Assembly: GCA_014155875.1 (NCBI GenBank)
Contig: JACEFZ010022421.1
Location: forward strand, 1,235,001 to 1,299,000
Length of the DNA stretch: 64,000 nucleotides
Direction of reading: 5' to 3'
Source of the DNA: Cepaea nemoralis
Lineage: Eukaryota; Mollusca; Gastropoda; Stylommatophora; Helicidae
The position numbers and the translations under genes are program-made. The notes beneath the pieces are model-generated. The model did no database searches. It saw nothing but the letters and a program-made list of their open reading frames with translations, and was not told where the DNA came from. Shown here piece by piece: positions 1 through 10,438 of this stretch; position 1 is the stretch's first letter; each line of letters begins with the position of its first letter.

Positions 1-116
1 TGATGTTATTAAAAGTTATAACCCTTGAAATAACTTTTCTTATGTTAAGTCCCCTTGAATATAGCTGCCCAAATATTAGCTGCCCGGCCCGGCTTCGCCC
101 AGGCTCTGGCGGGGAT

Positions 117-125
117 CTATCTATG

Positions 126-187
<62 letters not shown>
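117..187. repeat. (TCTA)n microsatellite
   Basis: An almost perfect TCTA tetranucleotide run with one G interruption near its start. It lies just after the CCCGGC head of the surrounding element, as it does at 52981-53256, so it probably travels with or grows at a fixed site of that element. Confidence 0.95.
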
Positions 188-188
<1 letters not shown>

Positions 189-509
189 GTGGAGCATCTC
201 ATTTAATTCATCGTCAATCAACTCATTTAAACTCAGGGGACGTAACTTAAGATATAACAATTATACTAAAAGTTATATCCCTTTTTGTCATATATTTTTA
301 TATTTTCTTATGTTCAGTCATGTAATTACAAAATTAAATTTTAGGAAGGTAATAGCTGATAGCTGATAGATAAAACTATCACAGTTGGTTGCACAGGAAT
401 GAAAGGAAAACGTGTAGAAAATTTCATCTCAATCGGTTGGACCGTTCGCGAACGCATGAAGGACGGACATACATACATACATACATACACACAAAGATTT
501 TTATATATA

Positions 510-510
510 T

Positions 511-584
<74 letters not shown>
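510..584. repeat. (TA)n microsatellite
   Basis: About 75 bases of pure TA following an ATAC-rich tail. It forms the 3' end of the surrounding element. Confidence 0.95.
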
Positions 585-586
<2 letters not shown>

Positions 587-599
587 CAGAGTTACCTGT

Positions 600-1214
600 T
601 CTTGAGCTAGAGAGCGCCAGTGTTAATCTCTTTGAAGACAGTGCAACCAACAGTTGTGTGAGTGTGTAGGTAGGGTCATAAAAAGTGGTAGTGTTATGTT
701 TGTATTATTGTTCATAGGTTTAATTAGGTTAGCGCCGTCTGTTAGAATTTTTTCGGCAAGACGCAACAGTAATTAATTTATTTGTCTATTTTTAAAGGAT
801 TTAATCAAACATTTGCAACAACCATTAATATCAGCCGACGTTGGCTTAGAGGGGCATACTCTTACCATTCGTCTCTACTTTAGATAAATCTTGTTTTCTT
901 GCAACTATTTCATTACAAGTTACTAATAACCCACCGCCAATAAATCACCATTCAAATATTTATGTTTACAATACATCGCGTAGTAAAACATGAGTGCGCA
1001 AGTCGGCAATCAGCCGTAACGCTCAAGATCCAAGTTGAACTTATCTATGTTAAATGTGTGTTTGTCTTCACGCCGAGGTTTAGTCCCATTAATTGTGTTA
1101 AAAAAAGTGGGTTGCTTTATTCTTTTTTAATTGATGGCTTTTATTCCCTTGTGTCAGGTCTTAGCCAGATATGACTGAGCTACCGTATAACAGTAGACGG
1201 TACTGCCTGCTTTC
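600..1214. other. Intergenic or intronic DNA without recognised features
   Basis: No long open frame, no exon with good splice sites and no repeat seen elsewhere in the window. Confidence 0.5.
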
Positions 1215-1894
1215 TATTAGCGCCGAACGTTTGGCGGCGCTTACCAAACCTGACACCCCACATTGTGCCAACGGCTTCGGGAGGAAGAGCGCAACTGGGA
1301 GGGTACAAGCCTTACCCTGGTGCGAGGAAATGCAACCTAAAGACAAAATGTCATGGCAGGGCAGACCAGACCCTAAGCCTTGGTTTGGCGCTGGTCTAGG
1401 ATAGAAGCTCCGACAGGCGGACAGTTAAAGCATTGCTTTGCTGATCCGGCAGCTTCTGCAGCTTGTCTTGTTCCAGATGTAGAGGTGTTACCTTTCCTCT
1501 GGAGTGAACTAGGCAGGCCGAGAGAGGGATCATGCTGCATGGGCAACACATGATCTCTATATTTTAGCCCAGGCTTTGTGCTATGGAGAGGCAATAACTC
1601 CATCCCTGGTCTAAACAGGTCTCGAGTCAAAGCGAGAGGCAACTGTTACTGGTTATAAGTCCCTGTCAATTGGCATAGACATGGGGCGCCACGCGTTGCC
1701 TCTGACAGTGGGAGACACCTACAGGTGTCACTGATCAGCTACCGCCCGCCTCAAGCTGGGCAGCCCCCGGCCAATTGGGTGCTGATCCGCCACAGCCTGC
1801 CTGCTTCAATGGGTGCTTGGGGCTAGGACAAAATCTGAATCGCAGGCTTGTAAAACCAATGCACCAGGTACTAACTAAAAAGAAAAATAGAAAC
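1215..1894 (+). mobile_element. 5' UTR of CFDP2-like LINE
   Basis: This GC-richer block runs directly into the endonuclease frame at about 1895. Its first 520 bases (GGCGGCGCTTACCAAAC through ACACCTACAGGTGTCACTGAT) recur at 13361-13882 with roughly 95 percent identity by eye, which marks it as a repeat. It contains the short palindrome ACACCTACAGGTGT. The true 5' end is not defined, because the similarity to the second copy fades around 1215. Confidence 0.65.
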
Positions 1895-3225
1895 TCTCAA
1901 GCTACGGCTTGCAACCTGGAACGTGAGAACCATGTGTCCAGGATTTTCCACTGATGTGAGAAAAACGGCTGTGATTGATGCCGAACTCAATCGTCTTAAC
2001 ATTGATATTGCTGGCCTGCAGGAGACTCGCCTCGCTGAGGAAGGGTCACTCAGGGAAAACAATTACACATTTTTTGGAAGGGTAGAGGGCAGGCAGAAAA
2101 AAGGCAACACGGTGTGAGCTTTGCAGAGAAGAATTCGCTACTGGAAATGATTGAAATTCCAGCAGGAGGAAATGAAAGACTATTACTCTGCGCTTGGCAA
2201 CCTCTTGTGGTTTTGCCACCATTATTACTGCATATGCACCGACACTCGATTCCTCTGATGATGTGAAGGATTCGTTCTATGAGGAGTTAGACTCCGTGAT
2301 CAAGGCAGTTCCAAAATCTGACTACATTTATATGCTCGGTGATTTCAATGCTCGTGTGGGCAAGGACTCGAGCTTCATGGCCAGTGTGCCTTGGAAATAC
2401 AACATCGGTCGCATGAATGAAAATGGGCAAAGGCTGCTGGAGCATTGCACCAGAAATGACCTATGTATTACAAACTCCTTTTTTAAAACAAAAGAGCTGC
2501 ATAAGGTCGCATGGAAACATCCAAGATCCGGCCATTGGCACCAGCTGGACTTCATCATCACACGGAGACAACATCTGAACCATATATCATTGACTCGAAG
2601 TTACCACAGTGCTGACTGTGATACGGATCACACTTTGGTTGTTGCAAGGGTTAGAATGAGACCAAAGAGAATCAACACAGCTAAACACAAATATAGCCCC
2701 ATGATTAATATTATTAACACTCACGATCCTGAAAAGTGCTTTCAGTTTTAAAAGAAACTTGAAGACGCTTTCACTGATACACCAGAAAATGGTACAGTAA
2801 GTGAAAAGTGGGGTCAACTTAAGGAAACTCTTTATAAAACTGCCGTAGGGGTTTACGGCACTGTGGATCATAAGAGGCAGGACTGGTTTGCGGCAAACGG
2901 CCAGACTCTGCAGCCCTTGATTGATAAGAAGAAGAAGATAGCTCTCCTAAGAAACAAGGAAAGACCAAAGTGTAACACTCTGAGTGAGCTAAAGCAAGCT
3001 AGGAAGGATGTGCAAAAGGCAGATTATTGGATCAAGTTATGTGAGCCCATTCAAATTGCAAGTGATAAGGGAAACATCAGAAGCATGTATGAAGGAATAA
3101 AGAAAGCCTGTGGTCCAATGATCAAAAGAAGTGCATCATTGAAAACCTTGACTGGAGAAATCATAACTGATAAGAAACAGCAGATGGACAGATAGGTAAA
3201 GGACTATTTGGAGCTTTACTCAATC
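1895..3225 (+). pseudogene. LINE endonuclease (craniofacial development protein 2-like), 5' part of ORF2
   Basis: An AP-type endonuclease of a non-LTR retrotransposon, which nicks target DNA for target-primed reverse transcription. Visible motifs are ATWNVRTMCPGFST at the N-terminus, GLQETRLAEEG, then YAPTLDSSDDVKDSFYEELD, the catalytic-type MLGDFNARVGKD near 2335, and CDTDHTLVVARVR near 2620, followed by the linker up to VKDYLELYS at 3225. A stop at 2116 and a frame change before 2194, a stop at 2750 and a TGG-to-TAG change at 3193 break it. The frame resumes at 4503 after an inserted LINE piece. Assignment to the group usually annotated as 'craniofacial development protein 2-like' rests on the ATWNVRTM...ETR wording and the downstream RT. 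Confidence 0.8.
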
Positions 3226-4502
3226 AGTTATCAGTTTTCAGTTATCATTGAAAAATGGAACGTGTTTTTTTCCCGAAATGTTTATGTATTAAGTGTGTTT
3301 TTCGTGGTGAAATGGAGTTCGGACCGTGCAACGGAGTTCGTGCACGCGCGCCCGGACTCCCTTCGGCGTATCATCGGTGCCCGGTGGCGATAGTTACGCC
3401 TAACATGACGACCAGACCACCGACAAGGACACAGCGTGGTAAGAGGGCGGGCGCACGCAGAAGGCGTTTAAAATGTGACAGACTGGGCATCGGACAAGTT
3501 CGAGTACTTTACTGGAACTGTACATCATTTAGTCAACGCCGACCCATTCTTGAAAAACTACTCTACGGAAACGATATTGTGGTCTTGCAAGAAACACAGC
3601 TCGGCGACAGTCAGACAGTCAATGTCGCGGGATTTCAACAGGCGGCACCTCGGACAGGCCACTCTTGTCCGCGACAACATACTGGTGTCTGAGATCGATA
3701 TGTCCGCCTGGAACAGTGATGCCCTGCAAGTGCAGGCGTTAAGAATAATGACGCCAGTGCAGGTTGTATTCGTGAATGTTTATGCGCGAAATGGGAAGGT
3801 CGACGTGCGACAATGGCAGAGTTTTTTCGATAGGGATGAAAGGCATATCATCTTCTGTGGGGACTTCAATGCCAGAGGCAGTCAATGGGGGACTTGCATC
3901 ACCAATAGACATGGGGAAGATCTGGAGGACACCCTGTCAAATGCTGCCCTGGTCTGTCTGAACGATGGGAAGGTCACTAGAATAGCCACTCGACCAGGTG
4001 ACTCTGACAGCGTCATTGACTTGGCTCTGGTGTCACCCACCATCGCACCAAGATGCCGGTGAGGCACAGTGGGATACCACGACAGTGACCACTACCCCTG
4101 TATCATCCTGATCAAGAAAGACAGGGCCAGGAGTCAAGGAAACAAGACAAATGCCTTCCCGTACGACAACACTGGTCAAGACGCCATAAGCAAGATCAGA
4201 AGGAGAAAACTAGCTTCCTCCCGCAGGAGACAAGAAAGATGGTTGCAGCCACCATGGTAGAATGGCGAAGTCGAAAAGGCATGGCTGGGAAAGAGTCAAG
4301 CTGTCAAAGACTGGCAAAAAGCGAGAAAGGCCAACATGCCACAGGTTGAGTTGGTGGACCTGAAGACTGAGGTCAATAGGAAGATGACCTTATTCAAATC
4401 CTGCGCCAAACAGGCCAAGGCCGAGAAATGGGACGAGTTCTGCAGGAAGATGTGCTCCGAGCGATCTCTTACGACATTCTGGCGTCTCCATAAGAGCATA
4501 AA
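3226..4502 (+). mobile_element. I/jockey-like LINE 5' fragment inserted in the CFDP2-like LINE
   Basis: A different LINE in the same orientation. It contains an endonuclease: VRVLYWNCTSFSQRRP, DIVVLQETQLGD (near 3570), then after a frame change YARNGKVDVRQWQSFF, IIFCGDFNARGSQWGT (3850-3900), DSVIDLALVSP and HDSDHYPC, followed by the pre-RT linker ending in FWRLHKSIN at 4505. No RT, 3' UTR or A-rich tail of this element is present: the host LINE resumes in frame at CTAGCGGATGATGCC (4503). It is therefore truncated at its 3' end rather than the usual 5' end. One stop at 4060 (CRstop), one at 4258 and a frameshift near 3650 break it. Confidence 0.75.
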
Positions 4503-6457
4503 CTAGCGGATGATGCCCTCAACGCCATAGGGGCTGTACCAACTCTTGACCACCTGGACACACTTCACACCATAACAGAAGTTAAGTGTGCTATAAATGA
4601 ACTTGCATCTGGTAAGGCTCCAGGTAAGGATGGGATTCCAATAGAGGTTATCAGGAGTGGGCAAGGCACACTCACTCTACAGATCCACCAGCTAATAGAG
4701 CTATGCTGGCGAGAAGGACAAGTCCCACAGGATTTCAAAGATTCAAGCATCATAACACTGTACAAGAACAAGGGCAATCGGAGCGACTGCAACAACTATA
4801 GGGGTATCTCACTACTGTGTAGTGTTGGAAAAGTATTTGCCATAATTGTTCTGTGCAGACTTCAAGTCCTAGGAGATCAAGTCTACCTCGAATCACAGTG
4901 TGGCTTTCGACAGAACCGGTCCACCATTGATATGATATTCTCATTGCGAAAAATGCAAGAACAATGCCGTGAACAGAATCAACTACTGTTTATTGCCTTC
5001 ATCGACCTCACAAAGGCATTTGATTTAGGTCAGTCGTGAGGGTCTGTTCAAGGCACTAAAGAAGACTGGCTGCCCACCAACTCTTCTGTCCATTGTGGAA
5101 TCTTTCCACACAGGCATGAAGGGTATAATCAAGTTTGATGGTGCAACTTCTGAAGAGTTTGAAATCAAGAGTGGAGTTAAGCAAGGTTGTGTACTAGCTC
5201 CCACCCTCTTTGGAATATACTTTTCACTTCTTCTGAAATATGCCTTTCGTGATCAGGATGGTGGTATATACATTCACTCAGGCTCAGATGGCGGCCTCTA
5301 CTACAATGCTCAGAGATTGAAGGCCAAGACCAAAATTAGGAGAGTACTGATCAGAGAGTTGTTTTTTGCAGATGATGCTGCAGTTACGACCCACTCTGAG
5401 GAAGAATTACAATGTCTACTATCTGCATTCTCCAATGCTTGTTCTGAATTTGGTTTAACAATTAGCAAAAAGAAGACACAGATTATGTCACAAGGTGCAC
5501 ATGGGGTACCATCAATCTTTATTGACGACGCCGAACTAGAGATGGTAGATAATTTTACATATCTAGGATCAGTGGTAAATAGCAAATTATCCCTAGATCA
5601 GGAAATCAACATCCGGATTGGTAAGGCAGCAACAACAATGAACAGGTTAAGAAAAAGAGTCTGGGAGAACAGGAAGTTTACTGCCAAAACAAAAGTCCTT
5701 GTCTACCAAGCCTGTGTCCTTAGTACTCTTCTTTATAGCAGTGAAACCTGGACAACTTACTCACACCAAGAGAAACGTTTAAACAGCTCTCATATGCGGT
5801 GTCTGCGAAAAATTCTTGTTATTAAGTGGCAAGATAAAATCACAAATACTGAAGTACTGGAAAGATTGTATGACGGTTTATTCCATGCTCAGTCTTCGTA
5901 GACTTAGATTGATAGGACATCTTAGGAGGATGGATGATGGTAGAATACCAAAGGACATCTTGTTTCATGAATTACAGATGGGTAAGAGACCTCAGGGTCT
6001 GCCTCTACTACGATACAAAGATGTGTGTAAGCGGGACATGATTGATACAGGCATTGATAATGCACATTGGGAGCAAGTCGCCGCTGAACGTGTTGCATGG
6101 AGAGCAAACATCAGAAATGGAATAAAGACAAAGGAGAAGATTATTGCAGATAAGTTACACACCGAGCGTGTGAGACGTAAGATGGTGTATGATGGTGGAA
6201 ATGACCACGTATTCACATGCACCCACTGTGAACGAACATTTACAGCGCGAATTGGCCTTATCAGTCACTCCGCTACAGCCATGGGTAAAAATTATTATGC
6301 TTTTTTGAAGCACAAACTATCGTCTGTCAAGACGGCAAGGTGCCAAGGTTTCTATTCCCAATGTCACAGATCAAGAAAGTTCAAACAAGTGGTGCACAGA
6401 ACAGGAAGAAAAAAAGGGCCAGCTACGAAGAACAGTTCCGTCAAAGAGGGGCATTAG
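4503..6457 (+). pseudogene. Reverse transcriptase and C-terminal part of CFDP2-like LINE ORF2
   Basis: RT domain in order: ELASGKAPGKDGIPIEVI (4590), QVPQDFKDSSIITLYKNKGN (4720), CNNYRGISLL, CGFRQNRSTIDMIF, FIDLTKAFD (4995), a frame break at 5030, SGVKQGCVLAPTLFGIYFS (5170), the catalytic FFADDAAVTTHS (5365), FGLTISKKKTQIM and NFTYLGSVVNS. The thumb and tail follow, with a second frame break near 5880. Near 6215-6270 there is a terminal C2H2-like finger, FTCTHCERTFTARIGLISH, in which the second histidine seems lost (SATA follows). This layout is known for this LINE group. The two frameshifts mean it cannot make full-length ORF2 protein. The frame stays open to 6457 but after about 6300 it runs into the neighbouring ZMYM1-like sequence. 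Confidence 0.85.
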
Positions 6458-7074
6458 ATACCAGGATAAATAGAAGTAAAGAACAAGTTGAACATGAAGA
6501 AGTAAACGATGATTATCATGATCATGATGACGGTGCTGGCTCGGACTAGGAGGATTCATCTGCAGCTCAATCAGAACATAATACTGTCTCTCCTCCTGAG
6601 AGTCCTGAGTCTTCTCAGTCTCATTGTCAGAATGATGATTCATGTGAGGAAGTGGAAGATAAAGGTGATTTTAGCACATTTTTGAGGGGAAAAAAACGAT
6701 TTTGGCTATTTGAAGAAATCGATTTCAGATAAGTTGAAAATGACAATAGTACAACATAGTCCAGAAAAATATCAAAATAAGAGTGGGCCAATTACCCCAT
6801 ATGCTGAGAAGGATTGAAAAAGTTTTTCAAAAAAGTGGTTTAACAAAGTTTCCACAAATGGAGAAATCGTGGAGAGAAAGTGATAATGCTGCAGTTATAG
6901 CTGGAGTGAGGGCAGGTGTCCAACAGAGAATTCTTGACATACACCCAAAAGCTGTGTTTGTGAATTGCCAGACCACAGCCTCAATTTGGCCTGTGTCCAT
7001 GCAAGTGAAAGGGAACCTGTTGTCGTTACATTTTTTGGAGTTGTGGAAAAGCTGTAATATGTCAGTTTAAACCG
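6361..7074 (+). pseudogene. ZMYM1-like / hAT-derived (DUF4371-type) gene fragment
   Basis: Two stretches look like parts of a zinc-finger-MYM-type-1-like, hAT-transposase-related protein. The first (6361-6720) starts MSQIKKVQTSGAQNRKKKR, the usual SGAQxRK start of these proteins, and continues through an acidic segment. The second (6845-7070) reads DNAAVIAGVRAGVQQRILDI then HPKAVFVNC; after a one-base frame change it reads HSLNLACVHASEREPVVV and TFFGVVEKL, the conserved hAT/DUF4371 block. The region between has lost most of the protein and carries stops. It ends directly at a GT microsatellite. Family identity is from motif memory. Confidence 0.65.
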
Positions 7075-7104
7075 CAATATTACTCTTCTGTTGGTATTCA
7101 ATGC

Positions 7105-7108
<4 letters not shown>

Positions 7109-7189
<81 letters not shown>
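7109..7189. repeat. (GT)n microsatellite
   Basis: About 80 bases of uninterrupted TG, truncating the preceding hAT-like fragment. The 230 bases after it (7190-7420) hold nothing I recognise. Confidence 0.95.
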
Positions 7190-7190
<1 letters not shown>

Positions 7191-7419
7191 CAGTACAGTT
7201 GTTTGTCACCGCTGAGGGCTTGCGGAATTGAAAATTCATCACAGTGGTATACAAACTGTTGCCATTGACATTATGCTGATGCTGTAATGTTGTGCACGTG
7301 GATTAAGGTCTGCGATCTGCTCAGACCTTAATCTATGTCGGACGATTCCAGTAGGTTGATGACTGCTCTCGGTTGCATAAAATTCAATCCATCCTTTCTC
7401 CAATAATCATCTTCCTCTT

Positions 7420-8930
7420 TCAACACATGATCCTCACATTTTTCCAGTAACTTTTATCAGTATTTAATAGCGCGGACTGGATTAGTATCTTGACGTCAAA
7501 CAACTTGAATATAGTATTGTCAGCTGCCACCTGTCTTTTAATTTTAGCCCACACAAGTTCTATAGGGTTAAAATGAGAATGGTACGGCGGAAGTTTCAAG
7601 CACCCATGACGATACTCTTCTATCAACTTGTCGATTTGATATTTCTTGCCTTTTGGCGTCTGTTTTACAAGGGACAACAATTCTAGCTAGAAATACGTTT
7701 CTGGAAATGGTATGTTTTCCATTCGGAGTCATATCTTTATTGCTCCCCTTGTGTTCGATGCTGTAGGTATTTTGTCTTCTTGGGCAACAACATTGATATA
7801 ATGCATTGTCCATAATTGGACACGACGTTCTATCTAGGGATGGAAACACAGTATTCTCGAGCCAATCTCTAATTACATTACCATTCATCTTATGATAATC
7901 CCTATTGTCTGTATGCTTTGATACGAACACGAGCCCAGCATTCTGTTGTAAGCCATTATGCGTATTACCAGCATAGGCCATGACCAAAAGCTGTCCTATA
8001 CTACTGGGCCCATATCGCTTTATCTGTCCATCCACTGATTGCCATTCCTTATCACTTGTGTGGTGCGCATTGATCTACATTTCATCCAAACACACTATGC
8101 CATAATTTTCTTTGCGCATTTCCCTTATTTCACGTAGGCATCTGCTTCTCATGGCTCCTTAATGCGGTTGCTCGCAAAGAATATTTCTACCGCCCTTGTA
8201 CTTTCAAAAAGTGAAGATAATGTCCTTGTAATTGTCCACAAAGTTGTTTTGGATAGCTCTATGTTATTGTTCTTTCTCAACCAAACCCTAAGTTTTCTTA
8301 CAGTCACTGTTTCTTTGGCATCCAGCATTTTTATAATGCTGGATAATCCTGGATATAAAATCCAAAATTTTTATAATTTTAGGAGTCTCCGTGGCGAAGT
8401 GGTTAAGCCTTTTGACTCGGGCTCCAAAGGTCGTGGGTTCGATTCCGGGTCGCATCCTTCGGTTCACGAGTTAAATTTTTCGGAGATTTCTGTGGGTCGT
8501 CGCTAGAGCTGCGGAGTTCGTGCTTTGTGCGATGTTTTCCGCGCTGCGGAAAGAGACCGAGCCATATGGGATAGAACCCGGTGCAATGATGTCGACCCTG
8601 TCGAATTTTAAGCGACATTTTAAAGCATTTTTATAATAGCTCGCCTTATGACATCTTTATCAAAGCTGTCTACAATAATCTTTCTACCTACCGTTTGGTT
8701 ATTGCGTGGTGGTTTAATTCCAGATTCTTGCACCCATCGACGAAATGACGTTTACTCAAACCCAGTGCATGCACTGTTCTTTTTTCGGAATTTGTAATAT
8801 TATAAAACAGTTTCCTGCGATCAGCTTCTTGATAAAAATATGTGTACAACTTCATAGCGATTCTTTGAAGTGTATACACAATTTCGCATTCAATCCCATT
8901 GACAAAATATTCACACATTTCTATGTTAGC
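7420..8930 (-). pseudogene. IS630/Tc1-mariner-superfamily transposase-like gene, interrupted
   Basis: Read on the minus strand, an N-terminal helix-turn-helix region (8918-8690, ending SKRHFVDGCKNLELNHHAIT) is followed by IKPPRNNQTVGRKIIVDSFD (8712-8660), a linker with LRKNNNIELSKTTLW, then CLDEM-stop-INAHHTSDKEWQ (8095-8045; first catalytic D), DNRDYHKMNGNVIRDWLENT, IMDNALYQ (second D, about 7810) and, after a frameshift near 7790, LPPYHSHFNPIELVWAKIKR (E at about 7560). This is the DDE_3-type single-gene transposase common in invertebrate genomes. Breaks: a TAG in place of the expected TGG at about 8078, the frameshift, and a SINE at 8378-8626. I could not see terminal inverted repeats. Confidence 0.8.
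8378..8626 (+). mobile_element. SINE-A, complete copy with target-site duplication
   Basis: A tRNA-derived SINE of about 249 bases. The tRNA-like head holds an A box (GTGGCGAAGTGGTTAAGCC, 8391) and a B box (GGGTTCGATTCC, 8436). The body is CACGAGTTAAATTTTTCGGA through CGACCCTGTCGAATTTTAAG. Flanked by the 11-bp direct repeat ATTTTTATAAT (8367-8377 and 8627-8637). It splits the transposase gene. Further copies occur at 14905, 15487, 23209, 24799 and 39420. Confidence 0.9.
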
Positions 8931-8939
8931 GATAAGTGG

Positions 8940-9639
8940 TAAGATTTAAAACAAAAAACAACAACATATTAATCAGGTTTCATGAAATAACCCACATTTT
9001 GAGACACCTCTGAACAGTCCTAGTTTAAACAACGCGGGGAGTTGGCATAAGGCCAATCCCGTGAAAATATTCAACATTGAGCGATGATTGTCTGGCTACG
9101 CTGTAATACATTTAAAATTATGAATTTCATCTCAGACTCGTAAATTATATACCGCATATAAAAACTTTGAAATCTGCTGTAAAATCTCCAGAACAAAAAT
9201 TTTTTGTTGGGTGGACATAATGATAAGGTTATATACTAAATCTCATAATTTTCCCTCAGTTGGTTACTGAGATATGGATGTTTATATTGAGGCAAACAAA
9301 TGTGAATGCACTATAGCCTAGGAATCAACATACAACTGAAAGATGCTGGTGATATAGACACTCACACAGTGGTTAGTGCACGGTATGATCAATGATTGGC
9401 TTTCCGTCAAACACCAGTGGTGGCAGAAGTTTTTTTTCCAGCCAATAAGACTCAGTGCTGGACCCAGACTCACACATTGTGCACCTCATGTGTCCATAAT
9501 TGTATACATATTATGGAAGGGGAGGCATCAAGGATGAAAACTACTGACACCCCCCCCCCCCTCCTGCATCATTATGCTTTAATCTGGTAATCTAGTGTGT
9601 GTGAAGGTATAGCGACATACATCATCATCAGTCGACTCG
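8940..9639. other. No recognised feature
   Basis: AT-rich unique-looking DNA with a C12 run at 9550-9561. No exon-like segment with paired splice sites was found on either strand. Confidence 0.5.
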
Positions 9640-9694
9640 ACGCGCTATCGAGGGCAAGACGCCTAATCGCTTCAAGCCGGACACGTGTCAGAAA

Positions 9695-10438
9695 ATGGCA
9701 CGTGGCAAGGGTAACGCCAGAAGACATCCGAATTTCAAAATGAGCAGCGTGGAAGCCGCCAACACAATCAAGAAGACACAAGAGGAAAATTTGACAGCTA
9801 GCTGCAGTAAAACGCCAGAACGTGAAACAACCGCAAAGGTTATTCAAACTTCAACACCAAATGATGTCGCTCCCGTCGATCAACCGACGCCAGAGACTAC
9901 AACTTTAACTGAAAACAGCAGGCGTGAAGTTTTCAACAGCACCAAGATGAAGCAGCCCAATTTACCAGAGACCCCCACACAAGAGGAAACAACAACAACG
10001 GACGACTTCACCGGCAAATTACTGCTGAAACAGACAAGCGTGAGAGAAGCCGAACTGTTGGCGCTACCAACAGACAAGATAATCAGTCTGTTGGAAAACG
10101 AGCTGGGAAGAAAAAGCATCTACCAGCTGCGCAAAACACCTGATGGGGTAGTGGTCTCCATCAACAAAAACCCAAAGACCACAGCACTTATGCAGAAAAT
10201 CGCACAAGGAGAAAAGGCCAACATCAAGCTTCATCACGGCATCACAGTACACGCCACCCGACACAGCATGATGAAACGATGGGTCATTAAACGAGTCAAG
10301 ACCCATCTCACCAACGACCAGATAAGGGAGATGCTGATAAGGGAGAATAAGAAACTCAAGATCACCAGCGCTGAGAGGATCATGGGAAAGAACAACATCC
10401 CCTCCACAGTCGTCATCGTAACATGGAGGACCGAGTGA
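9695..10438 (+). CDS. LINE gag-like ORF1, N-terminal part
   Basis: Encodes 247 residues. The first 110 are polar and low complexity (Thr/Glu/Pro rich). Residues 110-247 look like the conserved RNA-binding-type core that precedes zinc knuckles in I/jockey-type ORF1 proteins: SIYQLRKTPDGVVVSINKNP, then HHGITVHATRHSMMKRWVIK and VKTHLTNDQIREML. It ends STVVIVTWRTE with a TGA. Frame 1 takes over with an overlapping start at 10423 and reads straight into the expected continuation, so one lost base near 10420 probably split a single gene. In a living element this protein would coat the LINE RNA. Confidence 0.75.
   Translation: MARGKGNARRHPNFKMSSVEAANTIKKTQEENLTASCSKTPERETTAKVIQTSTPNDVAPVDQPTPETTTLTENSRREVFNSTKMKQPNLPETPTQEETTTTDDFTGKLLLKQTSVREAELLALPTDKIISLLENELGRKSIYQLRKTPDGVVVSINKNPKTTALMQKIAQGEKANIKLHHGITVHATRHSMMKRWVIKRVKTHLTNDQIREMLIRENKKLKITSAERIMGKNNIPSTVVIVTWRTE

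Larger units (their letters stand above)
76..584 (+). repeat. SINE-like interspersed element with TCTA and TA microsatellites
   Basis: The head AGCTGCCCGGCCCGGCTTCG near 78 and the terminal block AATTTCATCTCAATCGGTTGG (from 420) followed by CCGTTCGCGAACG, an ATAC run and TTTTATATATATAGA resemble a widespread invertebrate short retroposon type that begins with a CCCGGC-TTCG motif and ends with a 'TTTCATCNNAATCGGT...CCGTT' box plus TA-rich tail. A second copy of the head sits at 52940. The family name is inferred from memory of the motif; the boundaries are approximate. Confidence 0.5.

Noticed and set aside
1373..1642. 89-codon minus-strand frame in the LINE 5' UTR
   Set aside because: Antisense to the LINE, not kept in the second copy at 13361-13882 and without motifs.
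8384..8460. tRNA gene
   Set aside because: A and B boxes are present but there is no acceptor-stem pairing and a SINE body follows. The same applies to the other SINE-A, SINE-D and SINE-E heads.
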